From assembly GCA_011009095.1 (NCBI GenBank), contig VTPC01008565.1, positions 1-64,000 on the forward strand: DNA of 64,000 nt, read 5' to 3'. Position numbers and translations under genes: made by a program. Source of the stretch: Ignelater luminosus (taxonomy: Eukaryota; Arthropoda; Insecta; Coleoptera; Elateridae). Position 1 is the stretch's first letter; every line of letters starts with the position of its first letter. Positions 12,610 through 26,200 of this stretch are shown here, piece after piece. A model generated the notes under the pieces. The model made no database searches. It worked only from the letters and a program-made list of their open reading frames with translations, and had not been told where the DNA came from.

Positions 12610-15600
12610 CTTCTTTAAAACTTAGAATTTAGACAAATGGAGTTCAATTTTATGCGTTTTCGTTTTTTAGAAGGTAAGTCAAAAAAAATATTTGCATTTT
12701 CTGAAATTTTTCATCCATACTAATATATTTGTAACGTTTTAGGTATGTTACTTTCTTTTTTACATGTAGGTAATTGTGGAAGCCCCAACAAGAAAAAGTT
12801 GAAGTACCATAAGATCAACTACTAGATCTATTGACTTAGCACAATATACTGAAATATATAGACAATCCTCATCATCATGATCATATTGTGCAGCTCTGCT
12901 GTTAGGAGCTATTTGAAGTTCCTCTTCATCCTGGTAGTTAGGTTGGTGAATCAAGTTGAACATTGTACTTAGGTGAAGAAAAATCTGTTGGCAGTTACTC
13001 AAAGGTATGGTGGTGGTGGAGAAGCGAGCTGACAGTGTTGGTGAATGGAGGTTGAGTTGGTGTATGTATTAGAAGATAACGGTAGTGCTGGAGGTATTAA
13101 AATTAGAACAACTATCAAAGGATACGAGTATTAAATTACAAGTTAGTGTTGTTGATGGTGTTGATGACAGATAACAGTATGCTTGATTTTTTTGTTGGTA
13201 AGTTGTTCATGTTACTATTTGTTGAATGATCTTACTTCATAGTATTTGCTGATGATAGACAGCAGTTTCTTCCCGCATTTTGTTCTATGATGGAAACTGC
13301 TGACAGTTATGATTTTTGTTGAACCTGTGGAACTCCAACCACAGGGAACTGACTTGAGGATGGATTTGAGAAATAATTACAGTCGGACTTGTGTTGAAAT
13401 CCACCAAAAAACACAGATGAACCGAGTGATGTGGTGGCAGATATCTTGCGATTTGATGAATTCCTTTGACTGGATGGCAGACTAAACCGAGTGGAATGAC
13501 TATCAGATGTCCCTTTGAGTAACACCCAACGCTACCGTGATATGGATAAATAAAACACAGTACTGGTATGTATATTTTGTTTAAAATTCTTAAGAAAATA
13601 AGAGGTTGATTTTTTTTGAGTCTGTTTTGTTTGTCGTCAAGGTTAATGCCTTTCAGATATGCAATTTATATCTTTTTAACGCTTTTTGCCCTTCCCCCTT
13701 GTATCTGCGTGTCCTGAAATAGTTGAGTTTCTAACTTAGCACCTGAGATCAGTACTGACTGCTTGCTTGCTCTTCGACGACTGCTAGATATCTTAATCTA
13801 AAAATGGGAAACTAACTCTTGTCTAACTTCAAATACAAACTGAAACGAAATGCAAAAGTTTTCTGCTATGCCGGTAGTTAACAAATCGCTGATGATTGCT
13901 GCCAAATATTATTCAGTTAGTAACTTGGATTTTATCGTTCGAATTCTAAAGTAAATAAATAAAACTCTTCATGCACTGCAGTTCAAAAAATGAAGATCTC
14001 CAAAAACCATATGAATCATTATGTTTACAAACCGTCGACCTTCTTTTGGTATCAATGGATTTATTTTAAAAATTTTAGTTTTGAAATCTTCATTATGAAC
14101 AATTAACAAAACCCAAATGTATATGAATCTCATTAATATTATTATTCTGTCTTCCTGAAATATTCTGGTTTTGCAAGTTTAACGGCCTCATGGAACAAAA
14201 TAGAAAATTTAGCCTAAATCTATTTCCCATAACATGGTGTGCAAGGTCCTCCTTTCTGTATGTAGTTAGGCTTCTTATTATTAAAGAGACGATTAAGTTT
14301 CAGGTTTGTTTAGCCTACCAAGTACTTCGAACTTTGAACGAATTTTAAAATAACAAGCTATTGTCGTAAAGGGTTTTCTTTTCATTTAACAATTACAGCA
14401 ATGGTAATTTGCAGTATATAAAACTAACCTGATCTAGGTATTTACGCAAAAGAAAATAAACTTGCAAAGTTACCTAAATCACTATATGCAGAAAAGAAAA
14501 ATTAAAAGTGAAAAAGCAAAACAAACTTAAACCTTGTAAGTTTCCCTAAAGGTATTTTTCAGATTCATACATTTCATTTTGATATTTATTGATTGAAAAA
14601 TAAACTTTTGAATGTAGGTAAGTCTGTTTTATGCTGTATGTTTCGTAGTAGTACTATAATTTCAAGAAAGGAATTTGGCACACAAGCATGCTTTTAATTC
14701 AAATTTAACTTTTTGAATGTGGAGTTCAGAACTTTTTAAATTTTTCTTCGAAGAGCATGCACCTTTATAAATCATATTGTACGCTGATATTTTATGACGG
14801 CGCCATTAGCATATTCATTGAAAAAACTGTATCGCATCGCACAAGCACTGCAGTTCTTTTAACTTCACTTCAATTACGAGGATTAAATGATAAGTAACGC
14901 TCCTGCTTGTATGACTTGCCAACGAATAACGGCAATGTCGTGCTACAATCACCCGCATTCTTGCAACTTCTTAATTGGCACCTCGGCTGGAGGCAAATTT
15001 CTGAATGAATGAGTTATTTTCTGCGCTGTGAATACTCATCAATGCTATAAAAGCACTCTCTTGGTATTGAATCTTTGATTGCAGAAGGTTGCTTCAATCA
15101 AATTATGCAACGTGTTTACGATGATGATTGTGTTTTTGAAGTTCTGTGCGTAGGCGAGCCAGTGCTTTGTTGCAATATAGCAACGCTTCTAGAAATGGAA
15201 AAAAACTGAAAACGCGGCTAAAGGACTTGTTTACTTTGAGCACTGTTGGTAAAAACACATTCCATTGTCTGGAGATTATAATAAAAGGTAGAAAAGTAGA
15301 GATATGTTCTAATGATGTTGAACACTTTTATTGATAAATTGATCGGTATATCTGGCTTGCTGCATTTTATTTAGTAAAATATGAAAAACATTTGAACGGA
15401 ATTATATACTTATCATTCTAACCATCTGCATAATCAAACAAAATTACTCACAACAATAAAATGACGTCGCTTAGCATTAGGCGTTCTGGTAATATCAAAA
15501 AGAAAATGAGACAAAAATTTGTCAACTGCAGTTTTTCATTTGGGAGTTCATAACAAAAATGAAAGAAAAAATAAATTAGAGAATGAACTGATTTTGACCT

Positions 15601-15815
15601 CTGTCTAAATTACCGAATTTTTAGTTATTATTCATTGCTACAATCCAAACATGGAAGTCGTTATTAAACGGAAGAAAAATTGTTAAATCGGATGCCAAAG
15701 ATTTGATTTGCTTCTTGGCTAGAGTTCTGTATCTTGAGAACAATATCAAATTAAAATTAAATTGCCTTTCACCTTATTTCATTTTAGAAAACAAAAAAAA
15801 AGAAATCTATACAAA
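12610..15815. other. sif intron; GT-rich patch and a TATA-like site, no supported gene
   Basis: Bases 12960-13540 are unusually rich in GGT/GTTG on the plus strand, and the complement reads as Ser/Thr/Pro-rich frames. I cannot connect these to a family or to sif. The rest is AT-rich and unassigned apart from the TATA-like site near 15045. Confidence 0.45.
15045..15056 (+). promoter_or_regulatory. Possible core promoter (TATA-like)
   Basis: CTATAAAAGC is a strong TATA-box match. It is followed about 50 bases later by an ATG at 15104 with a 34-codon frame (MQRVYDDDC start). A longer frame (15146-15334) overlaps it in another phase. Neither product is recognised, so this is only a sequence-motif match. 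Confidence 0.2.
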
Positions 15816-15822
15816 AACTGGA

Positions 15823-15985
15823 GGGAGTATCGAGAGCATCTGACTCAACCCAAAACTCCAGGTTCGATCCCGACTGCAATCCTAAGCTTCTTCAGCCGAA
15901 AGAAATTTGTAAAAAGATATCATTCTCTGGGAGGAATGTAACGCAGCGAGTCCCGTGCGTTATCAGTTATAATATAATTTTTCAG
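15823..15985 (+). repeat. tRNA-derived SINE fragment
   Basis: The stretch GAGAGCATCTGACTC followed by CCAGGTTCGATCCCGAC resembles the anticodon arm and the RNA polymerase III B box (GGTTCGATCCC) of a tRNA. No acceptor stem pairs around it and the A-box side is degenerate. About 100 bases of unrelated sequence follow, as in a SINE tail region. I therefore read it as an old SINE rather than a tRNA gene. Confidence 0.5.
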
Positions 15986-15989
15986 TTTT

Positions 15990-16865
15990 TCAGAAATTGC
16001 GTATGGACTGGTAATCCACTCTTCGACATGTATGTCATTTCCGTCCAGTGAGGTTCAAGTCTATTGATTCGATTTGAAAATACATCCAAAGAAAATGTTG
16101 GAATGTATCTCAGTTGTTGGTGATAGAATCGTCAAATCAAACTTAGAATTTAGCTGCAATCTACTATAATTTTTCTATAAAAAATACTATCCTTTAAAGA
16201 CTTGCATTTCTCCATATTGTATTGGTTGCCATTCTGTGATATCTGGTTTAGTACTGATGATAACGAAAAGCAGTTTTGATAACTATTAGCTACCTTTTTA
16301 TTCCGAATTCAAATGTGAATATAAAATTTAAATATCACAGTCTGCTTTTTAATTATTGGCTGAAAACATATCTGGCTTATTTGGAGGGCTACCCAAAAAC
16401 TTTAAAGTCATTTTTACTTAAAACCAAATTGAATATATATAGGTTGCTATACCTTTATCGAAAGATTATATTTGCTATTTCTGATGTGGCGAATACTATA
16501 CCAACAGTTCTGGTTTCTTAGATGCCGTCATTTTTTTCTTTCCATCAGAAGTGTGAAAACATAATTTATGATAATTCAGGTATAACTTAGTAACTACTCA
16601 ACAATTCGAGGTATTGGCAAAGAGTCCTTGTGTCTTGGATGTCGGCATTTTTGTCTTTCACGTGCAAGATGTCTCAGATTGTTTTGTAAACCTGTAAGTA
16701 GCCGTTTGATTTTAATTACGTTATCAAACTGCGCCAGATTACATAAATAGTAGGTATACAAAACTCTACATTTCAAGAAGGCAGCAGCGCTGACATTTTT
16801 TCGATGTTTCCTATTCAAAATATTTCAAGAGATCTAAGATAAACCTTCTGAAAACTAAAATGGCG
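15990..16865. other. sif intron, no gene found
   Basis: AT-rich sequence. A plus-strand frame of 81 codons (16276-16521) is Leu/Tyr/Lys-rich, as expected of random AT-rich DNA. Bases 16600-16860 may belong to the LINE that follows, but I see no diagnostic motif. Confidence 0.45.
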
Positions 16866-16869
16866 CTGA

Positions 16870-18960
16870 AACTGGGTCATACGTATTGTCCGTTATGCTG
16901 ACAACATAGTAGACATTCTCAAGCCCTGGATGTCGGAGATATCACTCTTTCCTGCAATAGATGACCTTGATGTATTCCGATTTTATCTACTTTGAGCTTA
17001 ATCTGGCCCTAAAAAAAACACAAATAGGAATATGCCGGGGTCCAGATGAAATACATCCTAAGTTCCTGAAACCATGTTGGACTGGGGCTCGGACTTCCAT
17101 TTGACCTTCATAAACCTTATTTAGAGGTCTCACTATCCGTGCGTATGGCGTAAGGCAGAAGTTATTCTTATCCCCAAGGAAGGCAAAAAACCAAACACGT
17201 CTGCAAACATTCAACCCATATCACTAACGAGCGTATTCTCCAAAGCACATGAGATAATGTCGCTGGGCAAGCTACAAGTGGTAATTAAAAGGGACAAGCT
17301 AATATCAAACAGGCAGGCAGGCTTTAGAAGACATAGGACAGTAGAGAAAATTGCTAGGCTAACTCAGGAAATTAAGGACGGTTTTTATCGCAAGCAGAGC
17401 ACTTTGGCTGTATTCATTGATTTCTAGGATATAAAGGAAGAAACTACCTACTAAACTACAACCCTTCGGGCCTCAAAAGAAATATGTACAGAGCTATCTC
17501 GTCCTTTCTCTCACAGAAGTATAGCGAAGCCTTCTATTAGTACAGGCAAACCAGGCAAGGACTGCCTCGAGTCATCAGCCCTGTTTTCTTTAATAAAATG
17601 ATCAACGATGTTATTGTTGCAGTCTAAAGTATCCCTGCTACCCAAGCTCTACTTTATGCAGATGACTTAATCATTTGAACAACCAGCAGTAAGAGAGCGT
17701 TAGAGGCGACTAAAACCAGGCTTTAGCCTTTCATCGTGGACTAATGAAAATTATTTACTAGTCGCCAACCCAGAAAAAATGGATTTTAACTGTTTACACT
17801 GTCCACGAAACAACAAGGAGGACTATCTTCACTCTACAAGTCCAATTCTCTAAGTGAAACAAAGGCAGCTACTTATTAAATGGTTCAGTCGATCAACTAG
17901 TACAAAAGGGAAGCAAGCGAATGAGGTTACTAACATGATTAGACTAACAGGAAAGAAATGGAGAGTCACGGAAAACGTCTTAACGCAGCGATACACACAT
18001 ACCGTGTAAGACCCGTAATGGAGTATGAGAACGACCTGATTGCCACAGCCCCTAAGACAACTCTAGAGAAGCCAGATAAAACACAGAACCAAGCCCTGAG
18101 ATTGATAACTGGGAATCCCAGCTCTATCTCTATTAACGCGATGGAATTGCAAATCGGTGTAGATTTCCCTATCGGTAAGAAGAGACCTGGAGGTAATCAG
18201 TATAAATGAAAAAGGAAATCGACTGCAGAAAAAAGTAGAAGCCGCCCAGTCAGCGATTAAAAACAAAGAAATCCTTCTCTCTAAAAGCATCCGAGCTCAG
18301 CCTTCCACTGCACTGGGAACCATTTATTAAAAGTATTCAATCATAGAGTGGACCTACGTGTACACCGATGGTTCGGCGCTTGATGCTCGTGGTAATGAAG
18401 GCGCAGGAGTCCATGCAGAAAACTTCCAGATCTCGCAGGCAGTAAGGGCATTGTTCTCGAATTCTTATGGAAAGGTAAATGCTGTCCTCTTAGCCCTTGA
18501 ACGCCTTAAAATCGAGCGTGGATATAAAGCAGTTTCTCTCATTAATTCTAAGGCAGTTATTCAGGCTCTCCAGTCCCTGGGAAATAACTGTCAGCAACTG
18601 ATATCAGAGGTGATAAGGTCTAAGTAGACTATCTGTCTACAGTAATCCCCAGCCACTGTAAAATCAGGGGAAACAAGGAAGCTGATAGACTGACAAAAAA
18701 AGGGTTCTGAGAAGCAGAGATTGAGCACAGCAAAAAGACTGCTAAGAGAAACACTAAGGAGCGAGATGAAAGCTGGGCATGCTGTTGGAGCCTAGTGGCC
18801 GCCTGCCTCATGATCTTCCCAGAGACGTGGTTGTAGCTTGCTTCAGACTTGCAGGCACACCTCCATTGCATAGGCATCGTGGACCTCCTTCATGCATGCT
18901 GTGTGGTGGACAGCCCACCTTACTTAACGACTATTCCAGCAAGTTCTTTTTCACTATTGA
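16870..18960 (+). mobile_element. LINE remnant with reverse transcriptase and RNase H (I/Jockey-group type)
   Basis: Plus-strand fragments in order: PDEIHPKFLKP near 17045, AEVILIPKEGKKPNTSANIQ near 17155-17215, SNRQAGFRRHRTVEKIARLT near 17305, LAVFIDF near 17405, catalytic YADD at 17655-17666, a thumb region with MEYENDLIATAPKTTLEK at 18020-18080, and a separate RNase H start YTDGSALDARG at 18360 followed by ALERLKIERGYKAVSLINSK. Near 18650 SHCKIRGNKEADRLTKKG is the RNase H histidine loop. The downstream piece ends with a Cys-His motif (HRIGIVD-like, CMLCG) near 18900. RNase H after the RT points to the I-like group. Stops and frameshifts are numerous. Confidence 0.82.
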
Positions 18961-18964
18961 ATCG

Positions 18965-21214
18965 TAGTTTACCATAAAGCACACATTAGTATGTACAAAT
19001 ATCACGCTTCTGTCAGTTAATAATTAAAAAGTCTCGTTGAGGTGACCCATTTTGTACCGACAAGTGGATTTTACATATTTGGCCCCCAGAAAATTGATAA
19101 TATTGAGAAAAAAAGAAGAAAAATTTGTAACTGCAGAAAATTGTACTTAGAAGCTCTTTTCTGACCAGCAAGGCTCTTCTTCTTCCTTACACTTTGGGCC
19201 GTTTAACAAACCACATACCGTCAGTTGATATAGCAGGAATCATTTAGTTTTTCCTTTTTAATTAAGAATTAGACCTATAAAATCGCTTAAAGGTTATTCA
19301 TGATGGTTTTAAAAATAAGAAAGGCAGCTTAAAATATAAAAGAGATCGGCATGTTTCATACTATGCACTTTTTCAAATGTGCTCGCTTCTTCTTTCACTT
19401 TAATAAACTTGTATGTTCATAGCTTTACTTCTTAATCAAAAAAACAGAAAAATTATATGGTTCATACTATAGATAGAGGCCCAGAATAAAGGTAGAAAGG
19501 AGGTAGCTTTACAGTTATCTCCTTTTTGCGCCGAATCAAAGTTGGAGTTGCGATATTTTCCTTATAGATTCAGATTAAGCTTTCTAAAGGCCACAGTTCT
19601 CAATTTTCAAAGAAATACGCTTAATGTAAAACCTTTGCAGTACGTGGAATTTGTAAACTGTAAACAGTAAAACTAGAAACGTACAATTTTATAGAATAAG
19701 CAGTCACCATATAGTATAAATCAAACATTAGGTTTAGCTTTAGTAGTAGCATCTCAGTTTCAATTAACTTACAAAAAGTTTGAAGATTTCAAGTTATTTA
19801 ATAGAAGTTATAGCTTTGGATATTTAATAAATAAATTTTTGAAAGAAATCTTTATTGTCAAAGCCCAAACGTTGTACAGTTTTATAGTAGCATAAGATAG
19901 ATTATTATCCAACCTGTCAACTTTAAATATTTACAGATTGTAATGTTTCTAAAGTGACATGAATCACCTTCCGCAAATCTTTCTATGGGAAAATTGAACT
20001 TGGGGTTTCAAAAACCTAATACAAACAGTAACCGGACGCATTTTTAGCGAGATAAAGAAGCGGAAAGATTGAAAAGGAGCAACCTCTTGCTTAGGCGACT
20101 TTTTTATTCAACGCCACATAACCATTATGTTCTGGGAACGATAATGCTGCCTATAAATAATATTTCAAGATTCACGTACTTACATAGGAAACCCATAAAA
20201 TACCGAAAAATCGGAAATTGTTAATAAGCCTAAATTTAACTAACAACAGTTATATTATTACTGTGTGTTAGGCAAGAAAGTTTGTAAAAGAAATGTAGAA
20301 TTTCTAAATTCATTGGAAGTTTTCAAAGGTTAGGCTGGTTAGAAGCGCTTGTAACTTTAATAAGGGCACGAGCTTTTGTTCAAAAAGCATTAAATTGTTT
20401 GGTACATTTATGTAGATTAATGTATCGATTGTCTTGTGCGATCCCTTAACATTTTCTACATTATATAATTTATGTGTTATCTAGACTATCAGTAATGTTG
20501 CTTAATTTTTCTCTGCTTACCTAAAATTTCAAAATTCATTTATTCATGCAGATTCTAGACTTTTAATAATTGAGATTAAAACTTAAGCTACTGACAGATT
20601 AGCAAATTTAGAAATAGCTGATGGTAATAGATGCATGGTTTGTATCGATTTTAAGAAATGAGATCTCTGATCTCGTGAAAAAAATCAATAATCTGCAATA
20701 CCTCAAAAAATCAATCACGAAGATTATTGTAAAACCTTGGTTTTTCTAAACGAAATAAATTCTTTTGTCAAATTCATTTTAGTTTCTTGTAGGAAAACAA
20801 AAACAGCTGCTTCAAAGTGTGTATTTAATTATATACAATGTTATCTTAACCCAGTATTACTTCCGTAACCATTACCCAAGCGTTTAACTAGAACTTATTT
20901 AAATGTCGTCACGACGGGAAGTTCAGTCCATTAAAACTTATAGGTCACGTGTGAGGGTAAAATTCTGTGATAACGAAACGAGCAAATGAAACGCTTTGTA
21001 GACGCCCAACTAATTTTAGATATCGCAAATTCAAAATATAATTATAAAGTTAATAATAGCACGAAAGCATATTCCTCGAATAACTAATGAACTTACTGGA
21101 AGTAAATTAAAATTATATTAACCATAATAATTTATGTCACGTTCAATTTGTGCAATCTCTATTTAATTAAAGAATTATTTGGCTTCGGAGAAAAAAGTAG
21201 AAGCTATCACTTAC
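18965..21214. other. sif intron, no gene found
   Basis: AT-rich sequence between the LINE remnant and the last visible sif exon. I see no coding motif, repeat unit or terminal inverted repeat. Confidence 0.5.
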
Positions 21215-21344
21215 CTCTGAAGACGTAAGGTAGCACAGTTTTGAATCGGCACTTTCTATGGAAGCCTGTTGAACGATGCCATATCTGGATTCGCGATCGC
21301 TCATGTAATCAGAACGTAAACTGTCTTGTCTGTCAAATAAACCC
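21215..21344 (-). CDS. sif: sif exon immediately upstream of the expected PH domain
   Basis: This 130-base exon has acceptor TTTTTCTTCCAG and a strong donor GTAAGTG. It completes an Arg codon and reads GLFDRQDSLRSDYMSDRESR, then YGIVQQASIESADSKLCYLT and SSE in phase 0. In the Still life/TIAM family this Ser-rich segment comes shortly before the N-terminal PH domain. I found no further exon to the left, so the next intron exceeds 21 kb. Confidence 0.82.
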
Positions 21345-23183
21345 CTGGAAGAAAAACAATACGTTGTAAACATGTTTCAATTTAAAATTCGCAGAAGGTA
21401 AAGAGCAAAAAGTAACAAGAATTCTGTTTTACGTTACATTAAATTGTTTTTTGGTAAAGCAATTTTAACAGGGCATTTTTTGAAGAAAATTATGTTTTAA
21501 TATAATCGTTTTCAGGGAGATCAGTAAGAGAAAGAACGGCTATCTAAATAGATAACAAGCACACTGAGGGTTATAAACAACATTTCATTATCGAATATAT
21601 ACAAAGTGGGATGGAAATCTTCAAGTTGCAAAAGACTGTAGTAATTTAATAAAAAGAAAAGAAAAGAAAAAAAAAGAAAATCACTGTTATAGGGTTTGTT
21701 TGGATTTTTTAAATTTTTTATGAAGATCTGCCTTGATCTGACCTTTTGTACCCAACAAATATAATTTTGGCCAGAAATCAAAATCGCTGAATTAGTAGGC
21801 ATCCTTTCTTTAACTATTAGTAGTTGTAGGTCTAAAGATTTTAATATTTCTAGGGAATTTCTTCGTCAACAGCAACTATCAACAATCAGCATAAGTGTTG
21901 CTTGCACATCATACACAAAGAAAAGCCAACAGTACAGTTAACGTCGGTTAAAGTTATTTTCTGTCTCATTCTTTTTTATTGTAGTTCTGTGGCATTAAAC
22001 ACAAGTTACCCAATGAGCAATTTTGTTAATGGTTTGATGCCTTTAAAAATTGAGTCATCTTTTAATATCAAATTAAGATTTGTAAGTTGCCACCTATCAA
22101 ATTCCTAATTCAGTAGTTTGTTGAATTCAAGGATAACTTCATCGGTTTCATAAATATATTGAAAAATATCAAGAAATATCGTCATCTACATAAGACCAGA
22201 GTTATACAATTTCTTGGTCTGTCAGCAGCAAATCATTACGTAACCGGAGATATACAAGTTAATCGATGCGAAAACAAACAGTTAATGATTAACATTTACT
22301 TAAAACCATTATGCAAGCTAACAAATTGAATAATAATGACGATGATCGACACCTTAGAGTCAGACATTCCCTCGATACCATTACTACTTCTATACATTAT
22401 AAAGCAGATGATGAACCTTTTGAATCATAGAATAACTTTTTGGGTTATGTAATGGCAAGGAAATCGAACTTTATAAAATCATTAGTAGATTAACTTTTAT
22501 GATATTAATTGCAAAATCTCAAACATTCAAGAGTGAACATCAAACAATTCAGTAAGTTAAAAGATGTATTAACTGTTTAAAACCAGGTCATTTAGTAAAG
22601 TGATGCAAGCAAGTGAAGTGTACAAAATTCAAAAAACGTCACACATTGCTACATACAGGAAAAACAATTCATATGCAAACAATATCAGGTCTGTCGACTT
22701 CAGTGGTATGTTGATGTACATGTCAGTTAATTAAGTGGCCGTTAAAGTGTGAAGCGATTCAACTGCAAGTATTACAAAAATAATAGCTAAATAAAGAACA
22801 ATGCAAAGTTTAATCATCAAGTACATCAATGCCATCATTGAGACTCGAGAAGAATTTGTTTTGTAAAATCGATTTTCAGTTCATTCTTTTCCAGCTTTTG
22901 TAAATAGCGCAAGATAATTGGTCTTGAAGGTTCATCAGTTTAATGATGCAGAATTAAGAATTGTAGACTTTGCTAAAAAAAAGTATTTAAAGAATATTCA
23001 AGTTTCTTAAAGGAAAGGGTAGTCCACTTGCTTCAATAAATTATGTTGGCTGTATCTTGTTATTCCCAGAGATCATTACCATGTTACCAAAAACAGTACC
23101 TAAGATATTCCTACATTGAGAGCAAAAACTATTGTTATCGCAGATTCAAGACTGCAACTGTATTAGAATACATTCCAAATTAG

Positions 23184-23223
<40 letters not shown>

Positions 23224-26200
23224 AATTAATGGACAACTTATCAAAACAAGAAATAACCATAGAAGAAAATCAAAAATAGAGCAGACTGCATTCCTATAAA
23301 ATTACAGAGCACATAAGTCACTTCATTAATACTAAAATCATTCTTAACAAACAATGGAACAAGATTTATAGGTCGTACAAATAGCACGTTATAAAAACTA
23401 TCACGCATTGAGCTGAAAAGAGGACAGAAATTTTATTATTGATAATAAATAAGTTAGCATTAAAGAATCCCATGAAATTTTATTTCTTTGCACTTTTAAA
23501 AGTGCATGGTGTAGTTAGTCACAAAGTACATTGTGAGAATGACCCAAAATATTCTTCTGGCTTTTGGGAAGTATTATACATTGTTAACGAGTATGGAAGT
23601 TTGAAATCCTTTTAGAAATTGGCATTAATCGTTACCCAGTTTCTCCTTGCTGAAAATTTAGTAGTACCAAAACCATTAGAAAAGTTTGACCAAGTTAAAT
23701 GGTTTGCTCGGCGACAACAAGTAATCCACTAGAATTTTTCAATTGACAACAGTTGCCGCAACTGAAATGTTGCATACAAGAGAAAATAGAAATGCGAAAA
23801 CAAAACCAAAAGTAAAAAAGTGTTGGCAAGGCGCCTCCACCATTTTCCTATCCTTCAGCATTAGAGTAGCCTGCCACTGTAATCAAAGTTAGAAGATTTC
23901 TGGTCGCCGGCCCAGTGGCGTAGCGTGGGGGGGGCAGGGGGGGCATGGTCCCGGGTGGCAGGGAGACAAGCGCGGCGGCGCGAGAAAAGCAAAACACTAT
24001 CGAGTACCCGAGTGCAGGCGACGAAGGAGCGTCCCGTGCCGGCCGGCCGCCGCCGCTCGCGCCTAGCCGGGCCAATGCAAGTGTACTGTCCGTTGTTTTA
24101 ATTTTGAACTTACTATTGTCACAACTTCACAAGACGAGAGTCTCAAGTATGATATCGAAATAAGAAGAAAGCCAGATAGGAGATGATCAGAAAAAAATGA
24201 AGGGGCTGTATTAAAGTTTGTGAAAACATCGGAGTCAGAGTCTATGCCAGGGCCTTCAGGTGTAAGTTCTTTAGAAGCTAGTGCGGCTCAAAACCAAGAA
24301 GAAGCTGAAGTAGTACAAGTACCCGATACAGATGACTTGCTGCGACCTGTAATTGGTATACGAATTTGTCAGCTTCACATGCTTCTGCTGCAATTGCTGA
24401 AATTAACTTTGACGGCAACGATATTGGAAATTGGCCTGAAAATATAGATTCCAACATACGATTGCTGTTGATAGTCACACAATAATACAGACTTCACTAA
24501 AGAGCTAACAATATCACGCTCGGTTCAATCAGACACAGACGCTATCACATCGAAAGTATTGCCAAGGAGGCGACTAACGCGAGAATGGTTTTACCGCACG
24601 TTGACAAACGGCAAAAAAGTATTGCTCACTTGGATGGCTTATTCTCTTTCTAAAGCATCATTGTTCTGCTTCTGTTGTCGTTTGTTTGAGAATCACACTC
24701 ATTAAATGCGTCAGTTTTACTCATCTGACGAATTTAATACTTGGTGGAAATTAAATCCCACAGTCTCCAATCATGAATCAAGTGCTCCACACAATCAAAA
24801 TTTTTGAAAATGAAAAGATTTAGAAACAAGACTTCGAAAAGAACACACTATTGATTAAGAAAAAGCAAGAAGTCGTGGCAAGCGAAGCTAAAAAATGGCA
24901 TGAAATTCTAACCAGAATGTTTGATATAATAAAATTCCTGGCAAAACAAAATTTGGCGTTACGTGGCCACAGAAAAGATGACACAAGTGCTAACAGAGAC
25001 AACTTTTTAGAATTGGTGCATCTACTGGCAAAGTACGATACTGTTCTCAGAGAGCACTTAGGAAGAATAACAATGGGCCAAGAAATTTCACTTACGTAAA
25101 TGTCACCTAATATTCAAAACGAATTTATTGAAATTTTAGGGAAGAAAGTTCGGCAAGAAATTATATCTCAAGTTAAAAAGGCAAAGTACTTATTATTCTA
25201 TGATATTTGACAGCACCCGAGAAATTGCCCACAAAGCTCAAACAAATCAAGTATTACGCTTTGACAATCAAGAACTACGAGTAAAGGAATCTTTTATAGA
25301 TTTCATCAAAACGAAAAGCAAAACTGCAGAAGGTATTAGTGAGATCATACTACGTACTCGACATTATGAGTTGTAGAGGTCAAGCTTACTATAACGCTGC
25401 TACAATGTCTGGAAGACATACAGGAGTGCAGCAACGAATAGAAAATATCAATTCTACTGCCGCATTTGTGTCCTGCCCAAACCACTCACTGAACCTAGTT
25501 TGCTTCGGTCGAGGTTAATTCAGTGATCTTCTTGAGCACATTTGAACATTGCTATGTCTTTTTTTCTGTGTCTACACACCAATGGGAGGTTTTACTTGCT
25601 ACTACAAGCAAAAGTTTAAAGAGGGTTTAGGACACACGTTGGAGCATAAGAGGCGATGCAGTAAAAGTGATACGAAATCATTACAAAGTAATTTTGACAG
25701 CACTAGAAGAGCTAACTGAAACGGAAGAAAACTTGAACACACGATCGGACGCAGGGATGTTGTTAGTCGCAATGCAATCATTTTTGTTTTTATGTTTCTT
25801 GAGCCTCTGGCAACCGGTGCTGCTTGAAGTTAATGATACCCAGAATTATTTGCAAACGGAGGGACTAAACATACATCGGTGTGTTCACAAAATAAGCGCT
25901 TTACAGGCGGTATTGGAAGAGAAAAAAACAGCAATTCGTAGATAAGGCTTTAAATTACGCTAAAAGTTTGCGTGAAAAACTTGGCATTTGTATTGACTTC
26001 GACGACGAATTAGAAGGAGCCAGATCTTTGGCGACGAAAGGAGAGATGTTGGACTATCATACGAAGACGATGTTTTTTTCATTAGATTCAATATCTGCTG
26101 GTTTCAACAGCTTCAGAATTTGGCAGCAAAATATGCCTTCCTAAGGCCTGCAATAATATTGGGCGTCGATGACAAATACAACCTCGACCGAGCTCTTCAA

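Noticed and set aside
12760-13002. Possible carboxylesterase exon (EDCLYISVY)
   Set aside because: A single short motif in low-complexity surroundings with no neighbouring esterase motifs; not enough to call a gene.
15850-15900. tRNA-like segment with GGTTCGATCCC
   Set aside because: No acceptor stem and a degenerate A-box side; it is better explained as a SINE than as a tRNA gene.
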